Source: Candidatus Eiseniibacteriota bacterium
Lineage (GTDB): Bacteria; Joyebacterota; Joyebacteria; Joyebacterales; Joyebacteraceae
Assembly: GCA_030600655.1 (NCBI GenBank)
Contig: JAUVLP010000008.1
Span: 1-46,817 of the forward strand
Length of the DNA stretch: 46,817 nt
Direction of reading: 5' to 3'
Shown here: positions 17,114-25,625 of the stretch, piece by piece
Layout of the letters: each line of letters opens with the position of its first letter
Numbering within the stretch: the stretch's first letter is position 1
Position numbers and translations under genes: made by a program
Notes under the pieces: model-generated
The model's input: only the letters and a program-made list of their open reading frames with translations
Told to the model about the DNA's origin: nothing
Database searches by the model: none

Positions 17114-17142
17114 TTGACAGCGCGTGCACACTCGAATAGACT
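17114..17142 (+). promoter_or_regulatory. Sigma-70-type promoter for the GT39 gene
   Basis: TTGACA (17114-17119), 17 bases, TAGACT (17137-17142): the same two hexamers and spacing as the promoter at 15932. Predicted start near 17149, about 57 bases before the GTG. Apart from the preceding terminator I see nothing else in the 16986-17205 gap. Confidence 0.7.
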
Positions 17143-17205
17143 CCACAACTGCTACCGTAGGCCCCGTCGGCTCACTGACTGGGTAGCAGAACCGGGACTC
17201 GGATA

Positions 17206-18795
17206 GTGGGTCGAAGAACTGACAAAACAGGGAAGCGCCCAGGCTCGGCTTCTGGGTTGCTGCCTATTGCCGCCATTGTCACACTTGGCGGCCTTCTGCG
17301 TTTCTACGGAATAGGTGCGCAGAGCCTCTGGGTGGATGAACTCTGGAGCGTCAAGGCTGCGTGTATTGGGGGAGGGCTGTCTCCGTACGCTGTCTTCGGC
17401 AACATGCAGGGCCCGGCGCACGCCGTCCTTGTTCATGCTGTGGCGTATCTGTCCAACAGTGAGGCAATGCTGCGCAGCATCTCCGCCCTTTTCGGAACCG
17501 CGACAGTCGCAGTTGTCTACGCTCTGGCCAACGATCTCTTCGACAAGAGAACGGCTCTTCTGGCGGCGCTCCTGACAGCGGTCTCCCCGTTTCTGATCTG
17601 GTATTCGCAGGAATTACGAAACTACTCGATGGTGATTTTCTTTGCAGCCCTGTCGACGTTGGCGGCTTGGCGTCTGGTCGAGCTCAAGAGCGCTTCGTGG
17701 CGCACGTTTGTGCTCGCTACCGTGCTGGGACTGCTCTCGAATCTCTCCGCTGCTTTCCTGGCTCTTGGACACGGGGTCTTCGCGGCTCCCAGGCTTGTCG
17801 AGAACCGTGCATTCCGTGTGAGGTGGGTTCTGGCCTTCGTGGTTGTGTTGTTATTAGTTTCGCCCTGGATCTGGGGGCTCGCAAACTGGGTGAAGGTGGA
17901 CCGGGTTGGCGAGCGGGTGGGCGTTGTCTCTGGGAGTGATGCCTCCGAGCTGCTGAGGGGAGAGACGACATTCACGCCGATGGCCATCCCGTACTCCTTC
18001 TATGTCATGGTCTACGGTTACTCATTGGGGCCCTCGAGTGCCGAGCTGCACACAACCCCGCCGGCGTCGGCGTTCATGAGGCACGGAGCCTATGTGGGGC
18101 CCGCTGCTTTCGTGCTGTTTGTGGCGCTCTGTCTGGGGATCTGGAGTTTTTCCGAGTCGAGAGGGCGACTCCGCATACTCTTCACGACTGTTCTCGCGCC
18201 CATTATCGGAACATCAGTGCTTGCGATTCTGAACGTGAAGGTGTTCAATCCGCGCTACATTGCCGTAGCGCTGCCGCTGATTCTTGTTCTCATGGCGGCG
18301 GGGGCTGTCCGGCTGAAGAGATTGCCGGGCGCGGTGGTCGCGGGTCTTCTGGTTGTCCTGAGCTGTTGGTCGTTAGGCAACTACTACTGGAATTCCGCTT
18401 ACTGGCGTGAGGATGTGAGGGGGGCGGTTCAGCATATCGAGCAGCGGGAGAGTCCCGGCGATGTCGTGCTGGTGCCCGTTGTGGCGGACGTGTTCGAGCA
18501 CTACTACGAAGGTGAGCAGGAACACTTTCTTCTGTACCCGGGGCAGGCCCGGACTGACAACGAAGTTGCGGAACGTGTGACTTCCGGCCTGACGGGGCAT
18601 CATAGACTCTGGTTCGTGAGTTCGAGACTGTGGCACGTCGACCCAGAGGGGAGAATCGCGGCATATCTTGACAGTCGGTACGAGTTATTGGACTTGGTTC
18701 GTTTCCCCGGGGTCAAGGTAAGTCTCTACAGCCTGGGTGAAGTGACATTGCCCTCCGGCGACGGGGAATATGCAGATGAAGGAGAACGGCCGTAA
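17206..18795 (+). CDS. GT39/ArnT-like integral membrane glycosyltransferase (PMT fold)
   Basis: 529 aa from GTG 17206; the ribosome site is weak (CGGA), so the start is less certain. The first membrane segment (LLPIAAIVTLGGLLRFYGIG) leads into LWVDELWSVKAA, the periplasmic Asp-Glu motif of GT-C enzymes (about residue 42). There follow GPAHAVLVHAVAYLSNSEAM, SPFLIWYSQELRNYSMVIFF (about 134) and about ten further hydrophobic segments, with a soluble C-terminal part from about 400. Such enzymes use polyprenyl-phosphate sugars on the periplasmic side to modify lipids, glycans or proteins. It is expressed from its own promoter between the PGT and the export operon, so a role in decorating the polysaccharide is plausible but unproven. 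Confidence 0.75.
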   Translation: MGRRTDKTGKRPGSASGLLPIAAIVTLGGLLRFYGIGAQSLWVDELWSVKAACIGGGLSPYAVFGNMQGPAHAVLVHAVAYLSNSEAMLRSISALFGTATVAVVYALANDLFDKRTALLAALLTAVSPFLIWYSQELRNYSMVIFFAALSTLAAWRLVELKSASWRTFVLATVLGLLSNLSAAFLALGHGVFAAPRLVENRAFRVRWVLAFVVVLLLVSPWIWGLANWVKVDRVGERVGVVSGSDASELLRGETTFTPMAIPYSFYVMVYGYSLGPSSAELHTTPPASAFMRHGAYVGPAAFVLFVALCLGIWSFSESRGRLRILFTTVLAPIIGTSVLAILNVKVFNPRYIAVALPLILVLMAAGAVRLKRLPGAVVAGLLVVLSCWSLGNYYWNSAYWREDVRGAVQHIEQRESPGDVVLVPVVADVFEHYYEGEQEHFLLYPGQARTDNEVAERVTSGLTGHHRLWFVSSRLWHVDPEGRIAAYLDSRYELLDLVRFPGVKVSLYSLGEVTLPSGDGEYADEGERP

Positions 18796-18798
18796 CCG

Positions 18799-18814
18799 TG
18801 GCACGAGTTATGCT
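18799..18814 (+). promoter_or_regulatory. Sigma-54-type promoter of the exopolysaccharide export operon
   Basis: TGGCACGAGTTATGCT fits the -24/-12 consensus TGGCACG-N4-TTGCW with one mismatch (A for the first T of the -12 box) and exact GG-to-GC spacing. It sits in the 89-base gap before the Wza-like gene; predicted start near 18825. Sigma-54 promoters require an enhancer-binding protein, which is not encoded in the window. Confidence 0.65.
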
Positions 18815-18884
18815 TTAGGACGTTTCGAGTCGGAGTCCGGTGAGGGGCTCCACTGCATACGGGTGCGACAGGGGGATTGACTCT

Positions 18885-19667
18885 ATGCTGTCGAGGAATG
18901 GAAGACTGCTCCTCGTACTTTTTGGAGCGGTTCTGATATTGTGCATACAGGGCTGCGGCTCTGCGCGCATCGACGCGGAAGCGCCGGATGCGGCGCCAGG
19001 TGCTATGGGAACGGCATTAGTCCCGGAGGATGCGTTTTCGGCCGGGGGGCACACGGTCGAGTACAGATTGCGGATTGGTGACCGGATAGAGGTTGGATTC
19101 CTGGTAGACGGCGAGTTGGATTTCACAACTCCGGTTACCCCGAGCGGGACGGTAAGCGTACCGCTGGCCGGGGAGATTATGGCGGCGGGGAAGACCACAG
19201 GTGAGCTTTCCAGGGCGGTGGAGGAAGCAATGGGCGACTACCTCCTGGATCCGACAGTTACGATCGTTATCGCAGGGATCGCGGATCAACCGATCTTCGT
19301 GATCGGGGAGGTGGACAAGCCCGGACGGATCGAAGCAACAGGCGAGATGACCGTGACTCGCGCGCTCTCAGCGGCCGGGGGAATTCTGTCCTCAGGCAAA
19401 GCAAGCAGCGTGATGGTGGTGCGGACCTCCGGAGTCGAGGAGCCGATCGCGATTCAGGTGGACGTGAGAAAGGTTCTGAACGGAGAGGATTTCGCGGAGG
19501 ATATCATTCTCGTTCCGAATGATGTGGTCTATGTTCCCAAATCATTGATCGGAAAGGTCAACGAGTTCGTTGATCTCTTCTTCGACAACATCGCTCCTGC
19601 CCAGCTGTTCTATCTGCGGGGTTACAATATGGCGCACCTTGCGGACGACAGGCAGGCCTGGTACTAG
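18885..19667 (+). CDS. Wza-like polysaccharide export lipoprotein
   Basis: 260 aa from ATG 18885; the tracked start 45 bases upstream lacks a better site. A lipoprotein-type signal (NGRLLLVLFGAVLILCIQGC) gives a lipidation Cys at 24, with an imperfect lipobox (I-Q-G-C). The polysaccharide export domain runs from YRLRIGDRIEVGFL to LLDPTVTIVI (about 58-135), followed by an SLBB domain (PIFVIGEVDKPGRIEATGEM, about 143-195). The C-terminal segment DLFFDNIAPAQLFYLRGYN is short compared with E. coli Wza. Outer-membrane or periplasmic export of the exopolysaccharide is the family role. It heads the export operon directly behind a sigma-54-type promoter. Confidence 0.85.
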   Translation: MLSRNGRLLLVLFGAVLILCIQGCGSARIDAEAPDAAPGAMGTALVPEDAFSAGGHTVEYRLRIGDRIEVGFLVDGELDFTTPVTPSGTVSVPLAGEIMAAGKTTGELSRAVEEAMGDYLLDPTVTIVIAGIADQPIFVIGEVDKPGRIEATGEMTVTRALSAAGGILSSGKASSVMVVRTSGVEEPIAIQVDVRKVLNGEDFAEDIILVPNDVVYVPKSLIGKVNEFVDLFFDNIAPAQLFYLRGYNMAHLADDRQAWY

Positions 19668-19707
19668 CACTGGCTTGCGGCCACGGCATTTGAGGAAGGA
19701 TACCGGC

Positions 19708-21066
19708 TTGGAAGGCAGCAACCGGGGAATGCAGGACACATCGCTCCTGCGTGATGTAGTCTACATCATCTTCAAGAGGAAGATGGTGCTGGTCACGCTT
19801 GCCGTTGTCGGAGTGGCAATCATGATATACGGCCTCAAGACGAATGTGCCGAGCTATGAGGCGTCGGCACGCGTGTTGATAAAGCGTCAGCACCAGGGAT
19901 ACGTAATGCCGTCGGAAACGCGCGCTGTGCTCAAGCGGGCCGAGGTCATTAACTCCGAGATATCGATAATCACCAGCACGGCCGTTGCGGAGGCCGTTGT
20001 AGACATACTGGAACTGGCGACCGGGGATGACCGTCCGATGGCCATCCACCGGATGTCGAAAATGATCAAAGCACAGGAGAAGCCGGAGTCCGATATCATA
20101 GACATCTCGTTCCGTCACAGGGATCCCGAGATGGCAGCCGACGTCGTGAACGCGGCTCTCGATGCCTACCTTCAGATCAGGAAAAGGGTTGCACTGAATT
20201 ACGAAGCTGTCGTCTATCTGGATACGCAGGCGGATAGAGTTCGGGCTGAGCGTGACTCGACCGCCATGGAGATAGCGCGTTTCAGTGGCGAGAGGGGCGA
20301 ACTCGCGCAAGGGCGCCGCGCAGAGCAGCAGATGGGGCTCCAGGACCGCTTCAAGAACGAGCTGGCGACTTTGAACTCACACATTCAGTCGTTTGAGGAA
20401 AAGCTGGCTATGGTCCAGGAGTGGTTGGACACGGGAGCGGATCCGTCCCACGTTCCGAGCGGGGAAATCTACGCTATGGCGACCGTTCGGCAGGCCAAGA
20501 ACCGGCTGGTGGAGCTTGAACTGGTTCTGGCAGAGGCCTCTTCGAAGTACACGCCTGATCATCCGGAGGTCCTGAAACTTGAACGGCAGATCACGGGCAC
20601 CCAGGAGGTTCTGCGGAACGAGGTGCGACAGGCCCTTGCTCGGCTGCAGATGCGCGTCGATGAGTGGAAGGCCGAGCGTCGCGCTGTGATCGGCATGTTG
20701 GATGACCTGCACAGCGAGGACGAGGAGCTGGCCAGGAACCTGCTCACTGTCAGGCTCCTGGAGCACGATCTGTCCATCCATGCGGACATGTATGGGATCA
20801 TTATGGACAGGCGGGAGCAGTTCAGGATCACGGCCGCCACCGATCCGAATCTCCTGAACATCGGTATCGTGGCTAGGGCCGCTATCCCGGCGAAGCCGAC
20901 ACCTCAACCGGTTAACATGAGGATCGTTGCAGGTCTCTTCACGATCGTTTTTGGCATTCTGCTCGTCTTCATCATGGAGAGAGCAGACAACTCACTCGAG
21001 CGCCGCGAGGATATCCAGAGGGTGTTGGGACTCAAGGTGCTGGCCACGATCCCGGAGCGTAAGTAG
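19708..21066 (+). CDS. Wzz-type chain-length determinant / co-polymerase
   Basis: About 452 aa from TTG 19708 with AGGAAGGA eight bases upstream; ATG 19729 is an alternative, and the tracked start at 19570 lies inside the export gene. TM1 is at about 25-42 (MVLVTLAVVGVAIMIYGL). A long coiled-coil periplasmic region (about 150-390) includes ASSKYTPDHPEVLKLERQIT. TM2 is near 407-425 (IVAGLFTIVFGILLVFIMER), preceded by the proline-rich AIPAKPTPQPVN typical of the family. There is no fused kinase; the partner ATPase is encoded two genes downstream. It would set chain length with the polymerase in the inner membrane. Confidence 0.85.
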   Translation: MEGSNRGMQDTSLLRDVVYIIFKRKMVLVTLAVVGVAIMIYGLKTNVPSYEASARVLIKRQHQGYVMPSETRAVLKRAEVINSEISIITSTAVAEAVVDILELATGDDRPMAIHRMSKMIKAQEKPESDIIDISFRHRDPEMAADVVNAALDAYLQIRKRVALNYEAVVYLDTQADRVRAERDSTAMEIARFSGERGELAQGRRAEQQMGLQDRFKNELATLNSHIQSFEEKLAMVQEWLDTGADPSHVPSGEIYAMATVRQAKNRLVELELVLAEASSKYTPDHPEVLKLERQITGTQEVLRNEVRQALARLQMRVDEWKAERRAVIGMLDDLHSEDEELARNLLTVRLLEHDLSIHADMYGIIMDRREQFRITAATDPNLLNIGIVARAAIPAKPTPQPVNMRIVAGLFTIVFGILLVFIMERADNSLERREDIQRVLGLKVLATIPERK

Positions 21067-21067
21067 C

Positions 21068-21916
21068 GTGTATACGAAGTTCTACAAGCTGGCCGAGAGG
21101 CCGTTTGAGCTTACGCCTGATCTCAGGTTCCTCTATCTGAGTGACAAGCACAGAGAGGCGCTTGCCCACCTGACCTACGGAGTCAGGGAACGACGTGTTT
21201 TCGTACAGCTCACCGGAGAAGTTGGGACCGGAAAGACGACGATGCTGGACGCTCTTGTTCACAGACTGGACGCCGGCACAAAGGTGGCGTGGCTCTCGAA
21301 TACTACGATCGGGCGGACCGACCTCCTGCGTGTTCTTGGATGGGGACTGGGGATCAAGCTCAAGGGTCGCTCGAAGATGGAGATCCACCGCGAGATCTCG
21401 GAGTCTCTCAAGGCGTGGACAGCATCCAGCCGGAATGCCGTTTTTATTGTGGACGAGGCTCAGAACCTCAATCTTCCGTTGCTCGAAGAGGTGAGACTTT
21501 TGTCTAACCTTCGCTCCTCCGGGCACGCGAGCCTTCAGATCGTCCTTGCCGGGCAACCGGAACTAAGGCGGAAGCTGGAGCTTCAGCAGCTGAGACAGCT
21601 CAGACAGCGCATCAGCATCAGGTTCCATCTCGATCCGCTTTCGCGCGTCGAGACAGGGGAGTATATCAGGCACAGACTTACAGTGGCCGGCGCGGCGGAT
21701 CTCGAGATTTTTGATCGCAGCGCGGTCGATGAGATATTCAGTTACTCGGGAGGTGTCCCGAGGATGATCAACACGGTTTGTGATAACGCGCTTCTGGCAG
21801 GCTATGCCGATAATCGTCCTTGGATCGGCAAGAGAACGATAACTGAGACAGTCGAGGCCGTCGAATGCAGGACGGGCGGCCATGCTGAGCAGCACGTTCA
21901 GCCGGGCGCCGTCTAG
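21068..21916 (+). CDS. ExeA/XrtA-type AAA ATPase of exopolysaccharide loci
   Basis: 282 aa from GTG 21068, one base after the Wzz stop; the tracked start at 20927 is inside that gene. The family hallmark opens it: YTKFYKLAERPFELTPDLRF then LYLSDKHREALAHLTYG. Walker A is TGEVGTGKTT (about 49-58) and Walker B AVFIVDEAQNL (about 125), followed by QIVLAGQPELRRKL and GGVPRMINTVCDNALL. Related ATPases occur beside chain-length proteins in exosortase (XrtA)-linked polysaccharide clusters and as GspA/ExeA in secretion. It lacks the C-terminal peptidoglycan-binding domain of ExeA. No exosortase gene is visible here. Confidence 0.8.
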   Translation: MYTKFYKLAERPFELTPDLRFLYLSDKHREALAHLTYGVRERRVFVQLTGEVGTGKTTMLDALVHRLDAGTKVAWLSNTTIGRTDLLRVLGWGLGIKLKGRSKMEIHREISESLKAWTASSRNAVFIVDEAQNLNLPLLEEVRLLSNLRSSGHASLQIVLAGQPELRRKLELQQLRQLRQRISIRFHLDPLSRVETGEYIRHRLTVAGAADLEIFDRSAVDEIFSYSGGVPRMINTVCDNALLAGYADNRPWIGKRTITETVEAVECRTGGHAEQHVQPGAV

Positions 21917-21945
21917 CCGAGTCGGTACGGGATTGGAAGACCGCA

Positions 21946-22776
21946 ATGAGCAAGATTTCGAAAGCTATGGAGAGAGCCGACCGCGAGGAACGCCGGGGGC
22001 ATGATACCGGCGAGCCCGGTATGGTTGGAGAGGTCCGCGAGAAGGCGCAGCCGGCTGAGGACCGCCCGAAAACAGAGGCGGGTGGGATGTCCCCCGAGGA
22101 TTCCTCGGCGAGGCGTGCCCCGGTCCGGACGGCGCGCGCGGTCGAGCTTCCGAAGAGTGCTGAGGAATACCACAACCTGGCGTCTGAGGTCTACCTTGCT
22201 TTGCCGGACATGCGCTCGCGCGTTCTCATGATCGTGAGTGCCGTAGAGGGAGAGGGCACAAGCACCGTGGCGCGGGAGTTCGCCCACAGCGTGGCAGCCA
22301 CCAATGAGGTCCAGACGTTGCTCATGGATGCGAATCTACGCCGGCCGCAGCACCACAAGGCGCTGAGAGCGTCGCAGGATCCTGGTCTGACGGATCTGGT
22401 TCTAGGTGGCGCCGCTTTTGATTCGTGTGTGCGAGATGTCGGCATTCCGCATCTTGTTCTTATGCCGGCGGGACGAAGAGTTGTCGCGCCTCCACGCATC
22501 TTCCTTGACGCCGGTCTCGACAACGTCATCGGGGAGTGTCGCAGGCGTTTCCAGCTGACCGTGATCGATGTCCCACCCCTTCTTTCCTTCTCAGAGGGGA
22601 TACAACTATCCCGGAAGGTAGATGGTGTCGTGCTCGTGGTAAGGGCCGGTCGGACCAAGCGCCAGCTCGTGGAGCTTGCAGTTGACAAGCTCAGCGATGC
22701 GGGTGCGAATGTCATTGGAACCGTTCTGAATCGGAGACAATTCTACATACCTCCGATGATCTACGAGCGCTTGTAG
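21946..22776 (+). CDS. CpsD/Wzc-type (BY-kinase-like) ATPase with degenerate Walker A
   Basis: 276 aa from ATG 21946. A polar linker (to about 70) precedes a MinD/BY-kinase-like domain: VEGEGTSTVA (about 100-109) at the Walker A place, LLMDANLRRPQHH for Walker A', LTVIDVPPLLSF for Walker B, and FYIPPMIYERL at the end. Canonical BY-kinases have G-K-[ST]-T; here the Lys is Thr. The second Asp of Walker A' is Asn, and the Tyr cluster is reduced to two residues. I infer weakened or lost kinase activity, perhaps a structural partner of the Wzz-like protein. The gene order Wza-Wzz-ATPase-BY-kinase matches other Wzy-type exopolysaccharide operons. Confidence 0.8.
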   Translation: MSKISKAMERADREERRGHDTGEPGMVGEVREKAQPAEDRPKTEAGGMSPEDSSARRAPVRTARAVELPKSAEEYHNLASEVYLALPDMRSRVLMIVSAVEGEGTSTVAREFAHSVAATNEVQTLLMDANLRRPQHHKALRASQDPGLTDLVLGGAAFDSCVRDVGIPHLVLMPAGRRVVAPPRIFLDAGLDNVIGECRRRFQLTVIDVPPLLSFSEGIQLSRKVDGVVLVVRAGRTKRQLVELAVDKLSDAGANVIGTVLNRRQFYIPPMIYERL

Positions 22777-22884
22777 ACGTTGGCGCTCCAATTCCACGAA
22801 GGGATGCGGTTCGGCCCATGACTCGTACGGTGGCGACAGCAAGTTTATCAAAGAGCGGCGTCGGTTGGACCCGGGAGCAGTGCG

Positions 22885-24453
22885 ATGAGTGGCACCACAG
22901 AGCGGATGCGGCGTATGTTCGAGCGCAGCGAAGACTACCTTGGGCGCTCGTGGCCCGTGTGGGCTCTCGCCATTCTGATGTATGCGGCCGTTTCCTGGGT
23001 GCTTCTTACCAAGGTCCGCCTGCCTGACCCCCTGTATCTCATTGTTTTCGTCATGGCGCTCGCCATCGTAGCCATAACCCTCCTCAAGATCGAGTGGGCG
23101 GTCCTCGGCCTCGCGGCCATGATAGCATTCACGAGGCCCGGGATCAGCTTTGGCGCAGCTAATACCTTCCACGTCAGCGGTTTCAATCTCGCGCTGGTCG
23201 GTGTCTGGATGGTCTACATTGTCCGGTACGCTGCAGATACGCAGTTGGCGGCCAAGGGTCCTCTTGTACGCCGCACGCAGCTGGACACTATCGTTATCGT
23301 CTTCCTTGTTCTGGTGACGCTCTCGATGCTTGTGGGGCTGAACAAGAACTGGCAGGCTGTGGCGCGAGCAAGGATCCTGCTCTACTGGAAAGAACAGATA
23401 CTCTACTTCGCCTGGTTCTACCTTGTGGTGACCATGCTCAGGACACCGAAGGACCTGAGACGCTTTGCGGTTATCTTTGCTACTGCAGGTCTGTTTGTTG
23501 CCGCTGTCGGTCTTTACAACAGGTTCGGCGGCGCCATTGAGGCCGTCCACGCGACGACGGAGGAAATTGAGGCCGGCGTGATCGGAGGACGTGCCGAGGG
23601 GGCCGGCTCAAAGTTTCTCGGCCTCGGGCACCCGAATTTCCTGGGTGCGTTTCTGATCATGTCCATGCCGTTCTGGTTCTTCGCTGTCGATCACCTGAAA
23701 AGGACGTGGCACAAACTCTTCTCCGATGCTGCCATCCTTCTGGGCTTCCTCGGTCTTCTGTTTACGTACTCGCGGAGCGCGTGGTTTGGAGTTGTGACCG
23801 GTATCGGTATGCTGAGTTTGACCGACAGACGAACCATAATGAGAATCGTTGTTTTCCTTGTTGTCTTTGGCGTTGTCGCGCAGGCGCTATCGTTTGCATA
23901 CACGGGCATGGGCGCTACGAAGCTCATAGCGTTGAGGTTCGAGCAGTTGAACAGAAGTGATTTCTCGGCGAGGCCGGCCATCTTCGCGAGTGCTCTCGAA
24001 GTGATAGCAAATAACCCTCTGACCGGCGTGGGGCCCGGCGCGTTCCCGTGGCACGCGGACAACACCATGGTGATCGGCATTCTCACGCAGGCGCACAATC
24101 TGCTTCTTACTGTCGCTGCTGAAATGGGCATCCCGGCGGCGATCACATACATCATCTTCCTTATCGCCATCTTCCGAATGGGAATGCGGAACCTCCGCGC
24201 CGTCGCGCGTGAGCCGGGATACGGTTTCATTGCCCAGGGTGCGTACGCCGCCTTTTTTGCCATCATAGCTCAGACCTTCTTTGTCCATCTCTTCTATCAT
24301 CGAAATGTCGGATACGCTTTCTACGCCCTGATGGGGATCATCGTGGCGTTGAACCGGATGGTGCGGGAAGGGCAGCTTCCTGTTCCACGCAGGGAGAGCG
24401 CAGAGTCCGGTCAAAGACGGATCGAGGCCGATTCGGTCTGGGCTGAACCATGA
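22885..24453 (+). CDS. O-antigen ligase/polymerase (Wzy-like) membrane protein
   Basis: 522 aa from ATG 22885 with GGGAG upstream, after a 108-base gap in which I see no clear signal. About ten to twelve membrane segments are visible, starting at WPVWALAILMYAAVSWVLL. The family region with the large periplasmic loop ends in NPLTGVGPGAFPW (about 375-388), then AHNLLLTVAAEMGIPAAITY. In this context, next to the chain-length and export proteins, polymerisation of lipid-linked repeat units is more likely than ligation to lipid A; the ligase at 12247 is the counterpart in the LPS operon. Confidence 0.75.
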   Translation: MSGTTERMRRMFERSEDYLGRSWPVWALAILMYAAVSWVLLTKVRLPDPLYLIVFVMALAIVAITLLKIEWAVLGLAAMIAFTRPGISFGAANTFHVSGFNLALVGVWMVYIVRYAADTQLAAKGPLVRRTQLDTIVIVFLVLVTLSMLVGLNKNWQAVARARILLYWKEQILYFAWFYLVVTMLRTPKDLRRFAVIFATAGLFVAAVGLYNRFGGAIEAVHATTEEIEAGVIGGRAEGAGSKFLGLGHPNFLGAFLIMSMPFWFFAVDHLKRTWHKLFSDAAILLGFLGLLFTYSRSAWFGVVTGIGMLSLTDRRTIMRIVVFLVVFGVVAQALSFAYTGMGATKLIALRFEQLNRSDFSARPAIFASALEVIANNPLTGVGPGAFPWHADNTMVIGILTQAHNLLLTVAAEMGIPAAITYIIFLIAIFRMGMRNLRAVAREPGYGFIAQGAYAAFFAIIAQTFFVHLFYHRNVGYAFYALMGIIVALNRMVREGQLPVPRRESAESGQRRIEADSVWAEP

Positions 24454-25625
24454 TGAACGAGAATCGAGTCGGCGGGCTTCCCAGAAGGATCGCTTTCTAT
24501 ACCGATGCGCGAGCATGGGGTGGAGCCGAGGTCTATATGGCCCAGATTGCAGGTGGGCTGAAGGCGGCCGGCTACGATCCACGGCTTCTTGTTGCGGACC
24601 GTCGGGAAGTGGATGAGTGGGTCGACTACCTCCGTGAGCGCGGGTTACACGTCGAGCGTTTCCGTCCGGGTAAGGAGTTCAATCCGCGGGTTTTCTTCGA
24701 TGGGCTGAAGCTCTTCCGCGGCTTCGAGATCGTGCACTTCAACAAGACTCATCCAAGGAACTGTCTGCCCGCAGTGTGGGCCGCCCGGCTTTCAGGAGCG
24801 AAAGTTGTGATCGCGACCGAGCACCTTGCACTCCCTCCTGACTCGAACGTGCCGTTCGGTCGTAGGATCATCACGACTCTCGTCAGGCTTACCAACAGAC
24901 TGATAGACAAGACGATAGCCGTCTCGGAATTGAGCAGGGACATGCTGATAAGGAACTATGGGATTCCCCCGGAGAAGATCGTCAGCATCAGAAACGGGAT
25001 CGACATATCGCAGTTCGACGCGACGTTCGACCCAAGCGCTGTGCGGGTAGACCTCGGCCTTGGCGCGTCGGATGCCGTAGCCGTCCTCGTTGGGCGAGTG
25101 TGCGACAGGAAGGGGCACACGTTTGCTATCAGGGCCATCGATGAGATCCGCAAGCGGATACCCGGCTACCGCCTTCTCTTTGTGGGAGAAGGCGATATCG
25201 AAGAGAAGCTTAAAGCAGAGGCCGAGAGCCTCGGTGTTACCACCGAAGTGATCTGGGCTGGTTTCAGACGCGACGTCCCCGCGATTCTTGCCTCCGTCGA
25301 TCTTCTGATACTTCCCTCTGAGGATGAGTGTCTGCCGTTTGTGATCCTGGAAGCGATGGGGTCGCGGCTACCGGTCGTGGCGACGGACGTAGGAGGTATC
25401 AGCGAACAGATCGAAGATGGGGTCACCGGCCGCTTGATACGCCCGCGTGACGCTGCCGGCTTGGCAGAGGCCATCATCGACGTGCTGGACCGGTCGGATA
25501 AGGGGAAGTCGCTCGGAGAGGCTGGGCGGCGGAAGTTGGAGGTGGAGTTCTCGATCGAAGCGAGCATCGGGCGGATACCGGAGATCTACCGCGCGATCTA
25601 CTTCCAACACGGACGCCGCCGATGA
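24450..25625 (+). CDS. Glycosyltransferase family 4
   Basis: 391 aa from ATG 24450 (ATGA with the polymerase stop); ATG 24453 is equally possible. N-terminal GT-B motifs are IAFYTDARAWGGAEVYMAQ and a VSELSRDMLIRNYGIP acceptor-side helix; the donor half has SIRNGIDISQF, LVGRVCDRKGHTF and PSEDECLPFVILEAMGSRLP (about 289) with the retaining E-x7-E-type Glu pair. It would add one sugar to the undecaprenyl-linked repeat unit at the cytoplasmic membrane. The next transferase overlaps it by four bases. Confidence 0.85.
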   Translation: MMNENRVGGLPRRIAFYTDARAWGGAEVYMAQIAGGLKAAGYDPRLLVADRREVDEWVDYLRERGLHVERFRPGKEFNPRVFFDGLKLFRGFEIVHFNKTHPRNCLPAVWAARLSGAKVVIATEHLALPPDSNVPFGRRIITTLVRLTNRLIDKTIAVSELSRDMLIRNYGIPPEKIVSIRNGIDISQFDATFDPSAVRVDLGLGASDAVAVLVGRVCDRKGHTFAIRAIDEIRKRIPGYRLLFVGEGDIEEKLKAEAESLGVTTEVIWAGFRRDVPAILASVDLLILPSEDECLPFVILEAMGSRLPVVATDVGGISEQIEDGVTGRLIRPRDAAGLAEAIIDVLDRSDKGKSLGEAGRRKLEVEFSIEASIGRIPEIYRAIYFQHGRRR

